The translations under genes and the position numbers were made by a program. Shown piece after piece: positions 36,452 through 44,162 of a DNA stretch of 64,000 bases (within the stretch, counting starts at the first letter, position 1; each line of letters starts with the position of its first letter). Source of the stretch: Azophilus sp965220425 (GTDB taxonomy: Bacteria; Pseudomonadota; Gammaproteobacteria; Pseudomonadales; Azotimanducaceae). The stretch covers positions 1,922,001 to 1,986,000 of the forward strand of contig OZ244830.1 in assembly GCA_965220425.1 (NCBI GenBank), read 5' to 3'. The notes beneath the pieces were generated by a model. It was given only the letters and a program-made list of their open reading frames with translations, searched no databases and had not been told where the DNA came from.

Positions 36452-37324
36452 CGCAACCCGCACTGGCACATGCTGTTCCTCGATGGGGCCTACACATTCA
36501 GGGGCACCAAGGCTTCCTTTCACCGCGCCCGCCGACACCAACCCGATGAATTGGCCAAGCTGCTGGCTTCTCTCAGCCGCCGCATCGTCCGGTTGCTCGA
36601 ACGGCGGGGCCTGCTGATTGCCGACCCGCAGCATCCGGTGTTGGAATTCGATGTCGGTTCCGCCCTGGATCAAATTCAGGCGGCTTCCGTCAAATACGGT
36701 ATTGCCGTTGGCCCCCATGCAGGGCGTACAGCCCTCACCCTCTACAGCGTAGCGCCGGTGGACGATTCAACGGGTTGCGGCCTGCTGGCCCAGGTGGCCG
36801 GCTTTTCCCTGCACGCCGCCACCGTGTGCGAAGCGCATCAGCGATCAAAGCTGGAACGCCTGTGCCGTTACATCCCGCGCCCACCGATTGCCACCAAACG
36901 ACTATCACTGGATCGCCGAGGCCGGGTCGTCTACCCATACAAGCGTCCCTGCCGTGACGGCTCGACTCAGGTTGTACTGGAACCGCTGGATTGCATGGCC
37001 AGACGGGCCGCTCTGGTGCCCAGGCCGCGCCTCAACCTCACTCGCTTCCACGGGGTGTTCGCACCCCACTGCAAACACCGCGCCCGCATCGTGCCGCACC
37101 GGCCCCGCGGCAAAGTAGACAACGACCAACCCACCGCCCCGATGAGCTGGATGCGGCGACTGAAGCGCGTATTTGCCATCGATATCGAGAGCTGCCCGGA
37201 CTGCGGTGGGAAGCTCAGAGTCATTGCCAGCATCGAGGACCCGCCGCTGATCCGCCACATCCTCGCGCATGTCCAGCGCCGCGAAGCCCTGCTCAAGCGG
37301 GTGGCGCGTGCACCACCCGCTTGA
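36452..37324 (+). pseudogene. 3' part of the interrupted IS91-type transposase gene
   Basis: The frame continues RNPHWHMLFLDGAYTFRGTK, containing the HUH relaxase motif (HWHMLFLDG). It ends with the C-terminal zinc-like segment SCPDCGGKLRVIASIEDPPL and a stop at 37324. With the 33491-33869 piece it reconstitutes most of a Y2-type rolling-circle transposase, minus the extreme N-terminus. The IS right end probably lies near 37540-37570, where AGTTCCTATCCG abuts a truncated host gene. Confidence 0.85.
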
Positions 37325-37537
37325 CCGCAGGCCACCACCCTCTGATCGCAGGGGCGTCCGCCTAGGGCCGCATTCGGCCTGGTACGGAAATTCACTCAAT
37401 CGCGCTCCAGAACGTTCGAGGCCTAATGCTCGTGCAGCACCATTCACAAAGGATTCACCACGTTGCGGCAACCTATCCATCGACAGCAGAGCCCCGCAAG
37501 TACTTGCCTCAATCGCGAAAGACATCGGTTATAGTTC

Positions 37538-37963
37538 CTATCCGCCGACGCGTCCCCTGTCGCGTGCGTAGGCGACCCCCTGGTTGGCGGTCTGTAATCT
37601 GCGTTCCCAGGTCGCCGCGCGTGATGAATCCCAAACCGCTTTCCAAAACGGCTCGAAGGCGTACTGGTTTCTCAATAGAACTCGTGTGTGCTCCAGGTAG
37701 GTATCCAAAAGAAGCTGCTCGATGGCGCCGCCAGTATCGTGCTTGACCACTTCGACGAGAAACTCGGCAAACCTCTCGGTCTCCGGGGCTGACTGGTCCC
37801 AGTCGTCGATCATCAAGCGTCCGCCGTACGCCGCGTTGAAAGCAATCCACAGGAATATGAACGTCTCGTCATCGGTCACGGCAGACTGGCTGCGCTCGTG
37901 CCATGACTTGGCGCGCCTAAGTCGATCTTCGTTGTGCTGTCGCTGGGGGATATCTATCCCCAT
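37538..37963 (-). pseudogene. HEPN-like (Apea-type) hypothetical, C-terminus lost
   Basis: From ATG at 37963: MGIDIPQRQHNEDRLRRAKS, DETFIFLWIAFNAAYGG, LLRNQYAFEPFWKAVWDSSR. This is the pattern of HEPN-like hypotheticals that normally continue to an LRNQ..HG (RxxxxH) catalytic motif. Sense stops after the TANQGVAYA segment, at the presumed end of the IS91-type element, and the frame runs only to 37538. The catalytic motif is therefore missing and the gene is probably dead. Confidence 0.55.
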
Positions 37964-38169
37964 TCTTGTGATGTTCCGCACCGAGACTCTTCCCGTGTCG
38001 CCAATTGGCCAAACGCGCACTCGGGGTGAATGAATGTCACGCTTGGTGCGCTGTTGCGGGCACATCGTACAGATCGCCTGCCAATCGGCGAAATTTACCC
38101 GGCCTTTGAAGTGGTCCGGTAAATTTAGACAGGATGCTAAGGTAGTTTCCATGCGATGGGAGACCTACG

Positions 38170-38469
38170 ATGGGACGCCGCAAATTCACGGCCGAGTTCA
38201 AGCGCAAGGTGGTTATTCAGGCCATGCGTGGGGACGAAACGGTACGGGCCATAGCCGCTCGGCATGGCATCAATGCGAATCAACTGAGCAAGTGGAAGAC
38301 CCAGGCCCACGACGGCCTGTTGGAGGTGTTCGACAATGCCGCCGGCAACCCGGCGTCGCGGGAGACGGACAAGCTGATCGAGCAGCTCTATGCGCGGATC
38401 GGTGAACTGGTGGTGGAGCGGGATTTTTTTTCGCGGGGTTCCGCGCTCTGGAAAGAAACCGGAAGGTAA
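38170..38469 (+). CDS. IS3 OrfA
   Basis: 99 codons with the IS3 OrfA helix-turn-helix (RRKFTAEFKRKVVIQAMRGD, then AIAARHGINANQLSKWKTQA) and a leucine-zipper-like end. Frameshifting at a run of eight T (38423-38430) would join it to OrfB. Confidence 0.9.
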   Translation: MGRRKFTAEFKRKVVIQAMRGDETVRAIAARHGINANQLSKWKTQAHDGLLEVFDNAAGNPASRETDKLIEQLYARIGELVVERDFFSRGSALWKETGR

Positions 38470-39308
38470 CGTTCATCCTGGACGACGGGACCCTGCCGCT
38501 GACTCGCAAGTGCGAACTGGCAGGCGTCAGCCGCGCCTCGCTGTACTACCGGCCAAGGCCGGTGGACGCGCTGACGCTGGAGTTACAGCTGGTCGTGGAC
38601 AAGCTGTACATGGAGTGTCCGTATTACGGCAGTCGCCGGGTCATGTTCCACCTGCGCCGCGAGGGATACGCGGTGGGGCGCACGAAGGCGCGGAGCCTGA
38701 TGGCCGCGGTGGGGTGGCGGACCGTCCACCCCGGCCCGCGCACCACCAAACCGCAGCCGGGGCACAAGATTTATCCCTATTTGCTGAGGGATCTGGGGGA
38801 AATCCGCTCTGGCGAGGTGATTTGCGGCGACATCACCTACATTCCGGTGCGGGGCGGTTTCTTCTACTTGGTCGCCCTCATGGACTGGGCCAGCCGCTTC
38901 GTGTTGTCGTGGGAGTTGGACAACACCATGGAGGTGGGTTTCTGCGTGAGCGCCGTCGGGGAGGCGTTGCGCCGATACGGCGCGCCGTTGATCTCGAACA
39001 CCGACCAGGGCAGCCAGTTCACCAGCGACGCCTTCACCCGGCCGCTGCTCGAGGCGGGGGTGCGGATCAGCATGGACGGCAAGGGGCGGTGGATGGACAA
39101 TCGCTTCATCGAGCGACTCTGGCGGTCGCTGAAGTACGAGGCGGTTTACCTTGAGGAACTGTGCGGCGGCCACCACGCCCGGCGGGTGATCGGCGCTTGG
39201 CTGAACCATTACAATCACCGGAGGCCCCACTTGGCCTTCGCGGGAAAGACGCCCGCCGAAGTCTACTTCGCCGGGCGGACGGCTCACCTGCCGATCGCCG
39301 CCGGCTGA
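38427..39308 (+). CDS. IS3 OrfB transposase domain (by -1 frameshift)
   Basis: The frame continues from the T8 run as FRALERNRKVTFILDDGTLP and contains the rve DDE domain: Asp in VICGDITYIPVRGG, Asp in ISNTDQGSQF, Glu in NRFIERLWRSLKYEAVY. No good independent start precedes LTLELQLVVDKL, so it is expected as an OrfAB fusion. Intact. Confidence 0.9.
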   Translation, partial: FFAGFRALERNRKVTFILDDGTLPLTRKCELAGVSRASLYYRPRPVDALTLELQLVVDKLYMECPYYGSRRVMFHLRREGYAVGRTKARSLMAAVGWRTVHPGPRTTKPQPGHKIYPYLLRDLGEIRSGEVICGDITYIPVRGGFFYLVALMDWASRFVLSWELDNTMEVGFCVSAVGEALRRYGAPLISNTDQGSQFTSDAFTRPLLEAGVRISMDGKGRWMDNRFIERLWRSLKYEAVYLEELCGGHHARRVIGAWLNHYNHRRPHLAFAGKTPAEVYFAGRTAHLPIAAG

Positions 39309-39324
39309 CCCCCCGCGTTTCGCG

Positions 39325-39377
39325 GTGCCGTGCCTTGCGCTCCGGTCGCTCCGCTCCCTGCGCGCAAGGCACGGCAC
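39325..39377. repeat. 16-bp perfect hairpin after IS3 orfB
   Basis: GTGCCGTGCCTTGCGC (39325-39340) pairs with GCGCAAGGCACGGCAC (39362-39377) around a 21-base loop. It starts 16 bases after the orfB stop; a terminator or element-protecting hairpin is likely. Confidence 0.65.
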
Positions 39378-39519
39378 CCCCAGGCAAGGCTTTCCAGCGT
39401 CTGCCGCGAAGGAGTTGACGGCGGACCGGACATGCCGGACGATACGGCTTCAACGAGGGCAAAAAACCAGTCGGAAACTATCTTAGCTTCGCCCTCAACC
39501 TGTCTAAACAAACCCGACC

Positions 39520-40062
39520 ACCTCTCTTCTCTGTTATCGAAGAAGTGGGATTCGGCTTGTCCCCCTCGAACGAAGGATGTATCGCTTCCTTGGTCGGCGG
39601 CCAGTGCGTGATCACGACGTCGACCTTTCCCACCTGCGCTGCCAGCAGGTCGGTCTGCACCAGGTGGTGATTGATACGCCGGGACAGCGTCCATTCTACG
39701 GCAAGCGCGGGAAGCTCCGGTCCGGCAAGGGGCACTACTACCAATGCAAGGCCTGTGGCCGCCGTAACCTGGTTTCGGACCCGGGCCGGCTCCACGACAA
39801 CAATCGCTGTGCCATTGACGTCTTGGGTCGCATTGCCAACAAGGCCCCGGTCCGCGCCAGCTACCGCGGTGCCAAGCTAAAGTCTCTCCAGGCCTACTAC
39901 CAGATCCTCGATTTCCTCGTGCGTCGCTGCGTGTCCTATATCGGTGCCGTGGACCCGGCGCTGATCGACGGCCGCCTGACCTTGCCGGCGGATCTGAACG
40001 TCCAGCGCGTAGAGGCGCGAATCCCGGCGCGGCGGTCTTTTTCGGTCGCCGCCGGGAACTGA
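39520..40062 (+). pseudogene. Zinc-ribbon transposase-like fragment
   Basis: The frame reads FYGKRGKLRSGKGHYYQCKA then CGRRNLVSDPGRLHDNN, with AIDVLGRIANKAPVRASYRG. It resembles the zinc-ribbon plus helix-turn-helix N-terminal half of a transposase-like family (YRRFGKTRAG..RYQC..C.KTFS ... LLVNKSP). The left side is cut by the IS3 end and the right side loses sense near 40000. No catalytic domain remains. Confidence 0.5.
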
Positions 40063-40186
40063 CGGCTGATGCGGTCGCATTCATTGGTGGGCGCCTTACG
40101 GTGGGAGTGGGACGAGTGCCGTTGACACCGGGCGACGGGGTCGGCATGTTGCGCGGCTCCCGTTACCGGTTGAGAACAACCCAGTA

Positions 40187-40525
40187 ATGCGCCTCCACGA
40201 TTACTACTGCAGCGAAGACAATGACCGACTACATGCTCCCAATGGGGCCGTGGTCGCGTCATTCCACCGCGTGATGGGAAGGCGACACCCGCTCGTGAAG
40301 CTCAATTTTGTCGCCGAGGAACAGCCCTCCCTGGACCATGAGCTCCCCCTCGAAATGGCCGTGGTCCCGATCATTCGTCAACATCGATTACTGACAGCCA
40401 CACCTAGGGAGCGGTTCAACGCTCGGCTAGCATCGTTTTCGTCCAACGGTGGCTGGCAATGGGTCGGTATCACCGTCACCCTTGCGCTCGGCATTGTGGA
40501 ATTCTGGGTCGGTCTTTCGAAATAG
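40187..40525 (+). CDS. Hypothetical protein with C-terminal membrane segment
   Basis: 112 codons. A soluble N-terminal part (HHPLVKLNFVAEEQ-like region) precedes one hydrophobic segment, WVGITVTLALGIVEFWVGL, at the extreme C-terminus. No family recognised. It lies 25 bases upstream of another membrane-type hypothetical and may be co-transcribed with it. Confidence 0.5.
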   Translation: MRLHDYYCSEDNDRLHAPNGAVVASFHRVMGRRHPLVKLNFVAEEQPSLDHELPLEMAVVPIIRQHRLLTATPRERFNARLASFSSNGGWQWVGITVTLALGIVEFWVGLSK

Positions 40526-40549
40526 CACAGCGCGGGGCACGGTGTTGGA

Positions 40550-41044
40550 ATGATGAAGGAGACGGTGAACACCATCAGCGGGTGGTTCGTCCGCATCTAT
40601 GGCGAGGACGATTTCGGGCGGAACGTAGCAACGTCTGCGGCGGGCGGAATCGCGTTGGCCGCCTACCTGGTGTTCCGCGATTGGGTGATAGCTGCACTCG
40701 CGATGGTCATCGTTTTCCCGATCGCGCGCTTGGTCGCAACCAAATTGCACGACCGCAGGACTCGACATGCCGAGGCGCGATCGTCCACGGAGAATGCCAA
40801 GCGTCTGTGGGACCAACTCAGCGGCGAAGAACAGCAAGTTGTGGGCGCCTTCGTCCTCGCCGGTGGTTGCGTCCTCACGTGGGGCCAGATGAACAAAGCC
40901 GCCGTGGCCACAAGCGCCGTGGAGTCGTTGGTTGCACGAGGTCTTTTGGGGACGTCGGTCATGGTGGATGGTTTCGGCGAGACTTTCGTGTTGGACCCCA
41001 ACCTCTTCGACACAGGGCAGCTACACTGGGAACCGCCATTTTGA
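40550..41044 (+). CDS. Hypothetical membrane protein with soluble C-terminal domain
   Basis: 164 codons. Two adjacent hydrophobic stretches (VATSAAGGIALAAYLVF, WVIAALAMVIVFPIARLVA) are followed by a cytosolic-looking domain (LWDQLSGEEQQVVGAFVLAG ... AVESLVARGLLGTSVM), winged-helix-like in pattern. Function unknown; it may relate to the defence genes nearby. Confidence 0.6.
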   Translation: MMKETVNTISGWFVRIYGEDDFGRNVATSAAGGIALAAYLVFRDWVIAALAMVIVFPIARLVATKLHDRRTRHAEARSSTENAKRLWDQLSGEEQQVVGAFVLAGGCVLTWGQMNKAAVATSAVESLVARGLLGTSVMVDGFGETFVLDPNLFDTGQLHWEPPF

Positions 41045-41231
41045 AAGTGCCAACCCATCGCTCCCGCCGAGGTACGTAGGCACTGGCTCAGGCACCCGTG
41101 CTCGAAGGAGTCTGCCGGCAGGTCCTACCACTTCGGCGCGTGACCGTTTGCGGTGTCGTTTCGAGTGATGTCAGGCAGGCGGTCCGGACGGACCGGCGCC
41201 TTCTGCACCTGTCCATCAATGCACCACTGAA

Positions 41232-41480
41232 TCAACCCGCGTTTGTCGGAGGCACCTGCTCGACGAACTCGCGTGCCATCAGCTCGGTGCCGATGTCGCC
41301 GGCCAACACCAGCACATCACGGTCGCGGACCGGCGCAAAAGCTTCCGGCGCGGGCAGGCGGCAGCCGCCGTCCCGTTCGACCCCTCGAACCGCGCCTGTA
41401 TCCGCGTCGCGGCGCAAGCTGACGCCAGGGCCGCCCGGGAGGGATTCGAGGTGCAGGTCTGAGGCGATCTGGATCTTCAT
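41232..41480 (-). pseudogene. Calcineurin-like phosphoesterase, 5' fragment (copy 1)
   Basis: ATG at 41480 gives MKIQIASDLHLESLPGGPGV, then DRDVLVLAGDIGTELMAREF. The metal-binding DLHLE and GDIG motifs of the metallophosphoesterase family are present. Coding sense ends after VEQ and the frame stops at 41232, so only about a third of a normal protein remains. A near-identical 5' fragment is at 54944-55228, in the same orientation. Confidence 0.75.
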
Positions 41481-41690
41481 GGGGGCAGCATTGTCCGCCT
41501 TGCTCTCCTGGAGGGACGATTCAGGTTGGCCCTGGCCTGAACGATCTGTCCGGGGTGGCACTTGATCTGCACTCAGACCTGGGCAGATGCGGTACGGCTA
41601 CCTCAGGGCTGGTTGCCGGGGAATCCGGGGCCATGGCACGATTAGCGCCTTTGGTGGCTCAGACCAACCCAAATTTGGGAGTAGAACAAA

Positions 41691-42378
41691 ATGCCAGACC
41701 TTGAATCACTGGCCAGCGGCTATCTGGAATCCGCAGGGTTTCAGATACTCGAACGCACCAATGGATGCTTGGTGGCAAACAGGATCGAGTTTGGGGGGAG
41801 CGACATTCGCATTGTCCAAACCCTGCGCGCAAATCAGGCGCCAGGGCGAACCCTCCTAGATAACGTTGTCGAAATTCGTTCGAACTATCCCGACGCCCGG
41901 GCGACGATTCTTGCCCCGTCGAGGGATGGATTTTCACGAGACTACATCGCTGATCTATCCGCAGAGAAGGTAGCGCTCGTCGTGCCAGTACAGTTTTTCG
42001 ACGCGCCATTCAAAGTTGAACAGGCATCTCGAACTGCGTCCGTGATTGCCGACATCCGTCGGCAGGCGGATTCGGAAGTGAGGATTCCTCAACCATACGA
42101 GTCGCATGGCGATGAAGGAGGAGGCGACGACCTTTTCAACATCCTACTTGAGGAGATGTCAAATCCTCGTGGCCCGCAAATACGGTTCGTCGTTGGTCGG
42201 GCTGGGGTGGGCAAGTCATATCTGTTCCGGGCGCTTTTTCAGCGATTGTATAGCGACTTCCTGGAGTCCAAGAACCGCCAGCGAATAAGTACGCGACCGA
42301 TCCCTCTGCTCCCAGAGCACCTGAAGGGATCCAATGCAACGCGCATAAACCACCTCATCCCCTCTCTGCCAACATGAC
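41691..42378 (+). pseudogene. NACHT/STAND NTPase with pentapeptide-like repeats, piece 1 of 3
   Basis: ATG at 41691 with GGGAG upstream. Residues 1-130 form an N-terminal domain of unknown, possibly nuclease-like, fold. A P-loop follows, RFVVGRAGVGKSYLFRALF (Walker A GxxGxGKS), then RPIPLLPEHLKGSNATRIN. The piece is cut by an IS3 element at 42379. It continues at 43933 and 49119, giving about 795 codons in all. STAND NTPases of this kind act as bacterial NLR-like antiphage sensors. Confidence 0.85.
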
Positions 42379-42430
42379 TGAGACACCGGCGACCTTTGGA
42401 TTTACTGTAGGGCGGTGGAGGTGAAAACCG

Positions 42431-42913
42431 ATGACCGCAGAGAGAGACTCGATGACATTGAATGAGATTTCCTATTCGGCCCTGGGGGCCGAGGAGCGTA
42501 GCGACGAGGCCCCCAGGGCCGGCCGCGCCAGAACGACGCCAGACCCGGAGGTTGTGGCCAAGCCGAAGCGACGCCAGTTCACCGCGCAGTATCGGCTGCG
42601 GATCCTGGAGGAGGCCGATCGCTGCACACGGCCCGGCGAGGTGGGCCGCCTGCTTCGCCGCGAGGGGTTGTACAGCTCGCATCTGGCGACTTGGCGCAGG
42701 GCGCGGCGCAAGGGCTCGCTGCGGGAGTTGGCCGCGAAGAAGCGCGGCGCGAAACCGACCGAACGCAACCCGCTGGCTGCGAAGGTGCGCGCGCTGGAGG
42801 CGAAAGTGGCTCGCCTGGAGCACGAGTTGCACACCGCGCACACGATCCTGGACGTGCAGGGAAAAGTTGCCGGGCTGCTGGGATTGAACCTCGAACACGC
42901 AACGCGCTCCTGA
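42431..42913 (+). CDS. IS3 OrfA (element 2)
   Basis: 160 codons. Helix-turn-helix region RRQFTAQYRLRILEEADRCT then LYSSHLATWRRARRKGSLRE, with a coiled-coil end (VARLEHELHTAHTILDVQ). The stop overlaps the OrfB ATG as TGATG, suggesting translational coupling rather than frameshifting. Confidence 0.85.
   Translation: MTAERDSMTLNEISYSALGAEERSDEAPRAGRARTTPDPEVVAKPKRRQFTAQYRLRILEEADRCTRPGEVGRLLRREGLYSSHLATWRRARRKGSLRELAAKKRGAKPTERNPLAAKVRALEAKVARLEHELHTAHTILDVQGKVAGLLGLNLEHATRS
42477..42521. repeat. 14-bp hairpin within IS3 orfA
   Basis: CGGCCCTGGGGGCC (42477-42490) pairs with GGCCCCCAGGGCCG (42508-42521). It lies in the first codons of orfA and could hinder translation initiation or protect against read-in. 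Confidence 0.6.
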
Positions 42914-43911
42914 TGGCGGCCCAACCGCTTGCAGCGCAGGTCGGCGTCGTGCCGGCGTGCCGGGCACTGGGCGTGTCGCGGGCGACCTTCTACCGTCGTC
43001 AGAGGTCAACTCCCGGGCACCAGCAGCCCCGTCCAACGCCCGCCCGGGCGCTGTGTGAGTCCGAGCGCGAGCAGGTCCTCGATGTGCTCGCCGGCCCACG
43101 CTTCGTCGACCGTGCGCCGGCGGAGGTCGTGGCGACGCTGCTCGACGAAGGCCACTACCTGTGCTCGGAGCGCACGATGTATCGGATCCTGGCCGCCAAC
43201 CAGCCGGTCCGAGAGCGGCGCAATCAGCGTGAGCACCCCCAGTACACCAAACCTGAGCTGGTGGCCACGGCGCCGAACCAGACCTGGTCCTGGGACATCA
43301 CCAAGCTGTTGGGGCCGACGAAGTGGACGTACTTCTACCTCTACGTCGTGCTCGACATCTTCAGCCGCTACGCGGTGGGCTGGATGGTCGCCAATCGGGA
43401 GAACTCGGCGCTGGCCGGTCGGCTGATCGAGGAGACCTGCCGCAAGCAAGGCGTCGAGCCCCGGGTGCTGACGCTGCACTCCGACCGCGGCGCGCCGATG
43501 ACGAGCAAGTGCACCGCACAGCTTCTCGCCGACCTCGGCGTGACGCGCTCGCTGAGCCGCCCCCAAGTCTCCGATGACAACCCGTTCTCAGAGGCCCAGT
43601 TCAAGACCCTGAAGTACCATCCCGGCTTTCCCGGGCGCTTCCCCGACATCGCGGCGGCCACCGACTTCTGCCGATCGTTCTTCCCTTGGTACAACACCGA
43701 GCATCGCCACGCGGGGATCGCCATGCTCACACCCGACGATGTCCATCACGGTCGCGCCCGGGCCGTGCTGGCACGGCGCGAGCGTACCCTTGAAGCCGCT
43801 TGGGACAATCACCCCGAACGCTTCGTTCGGGGAATCCCGAAACCCAGACCCCTTCCCAAACAGGTCTGGATCAACCCGCCCGCATCAACAACAGGAGGAA
43901 CTGCACAGTAA
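42913..43911 (+). CDS. IS3 OrfB transposase (element 2)
   Basis: ATG at 42913 gives 332 codons. rve DDE domain with Asp in TWSWDITKLLGPTKW, Asp in LTLHSDRGAPM and Glu in NPFSEAQFKTLKYHP. It belongs to the IS3 group whose OrfB starts MAAQPLAAQVGVVPACRALG. Intact. Confidence 0.92.
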   Translation: MAAQPLAAQVGVVPACRALGVSRATFYRRQRSTPGHQQPRPTPARALCESEREQVLDVLAGPRFVDRAPAEVVATLLDEGHYLCSERTMYRILAANQPVRERRNQREHPQYTKPELVATAPNQTWSWDITKLLGPTKWTYFYLYVVLDIFSRYAVGWMVANRENSALAGRLIEETCRKQGVEPRVLTLHSDRGAPMTSKCTAQLLADLGVTRSLSRPQVSDDNPFSEAQFKTLKYHPGFPGRFPDIAAATDFCRSFFPWYNTEHRHAGIAMLTPDDVHHGRARAVLARRERTLEAAWDNHPERFVRGIPKPRPLPKQVWINPPASTTGGTAQ

Positions 43912-43932
43912 ATCGCAACCGCCGGTGTCTCA

Positions 43933-44162
43933 AAGTCGTTGACAGGTTCCGTCCAGACCTTCCTCCATGACGACGTGGCTTCTCCGATTCTACCGGAGAC
44001 GTTCTCCTGGTTGCTTACGAAAGGATTCGCGACGTGGTTGCTGGACGGACTCGACGAACTTTATGCACGTGAGGACGATTTCTTTGATGATATTTTCGAC
44101 TTGGTGGCGGATGCCGACTCGAACGCACAGATAACAATCTGGTGCAGGGACTCCCTCTTAAC
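43933..44162 (+). pseudogene. NACHT/STAND NTPase, piece 2 of 3 (Walker B and sensor)
   Basis: The frame reads VQTFLHDDVASPILPETFSW, GFATWLLDGLDELYARED (Walker B of NACHT, LLDGLDEL) and ITIWCRDSLLT (sensor-type Arg). It is cut after CTTAAC (44157-44162) by an IS1634-type element. Removing the inserted DNA to 49118 leaves the frame open into piece 3. Confidence 0.85.

Larger units (their letters stand above)
38112..39520 (+). mobile_element. IS3-family element 1
   Basis: Inverted repeats of 22 bp with mismatches at 38112-38133 and 39499-39520 (TGGTC.GGT...TTTAGACAGG). It contains orfA and a -1 overlapping orfB. The subterminal regions also match (TAAG.TAGTTTCC). A 16-bp perfect hairpin follows orfB. 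Confidence 0.85.
42379..43932 (+). mobile_element. IS3-family element 2, inserted in the NACHT gene
   Basis: Terminal inverted repeats starting TGAGACACCGGCG at 42379 and, inverted, ending at 43932; the next bases also match (TTTACTGT). It is 1554 bp with orfA and orfB. No perfect target duplication is visible, but a 4-bp one would restore the NACHT reading frame. Confidence 0.85.
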
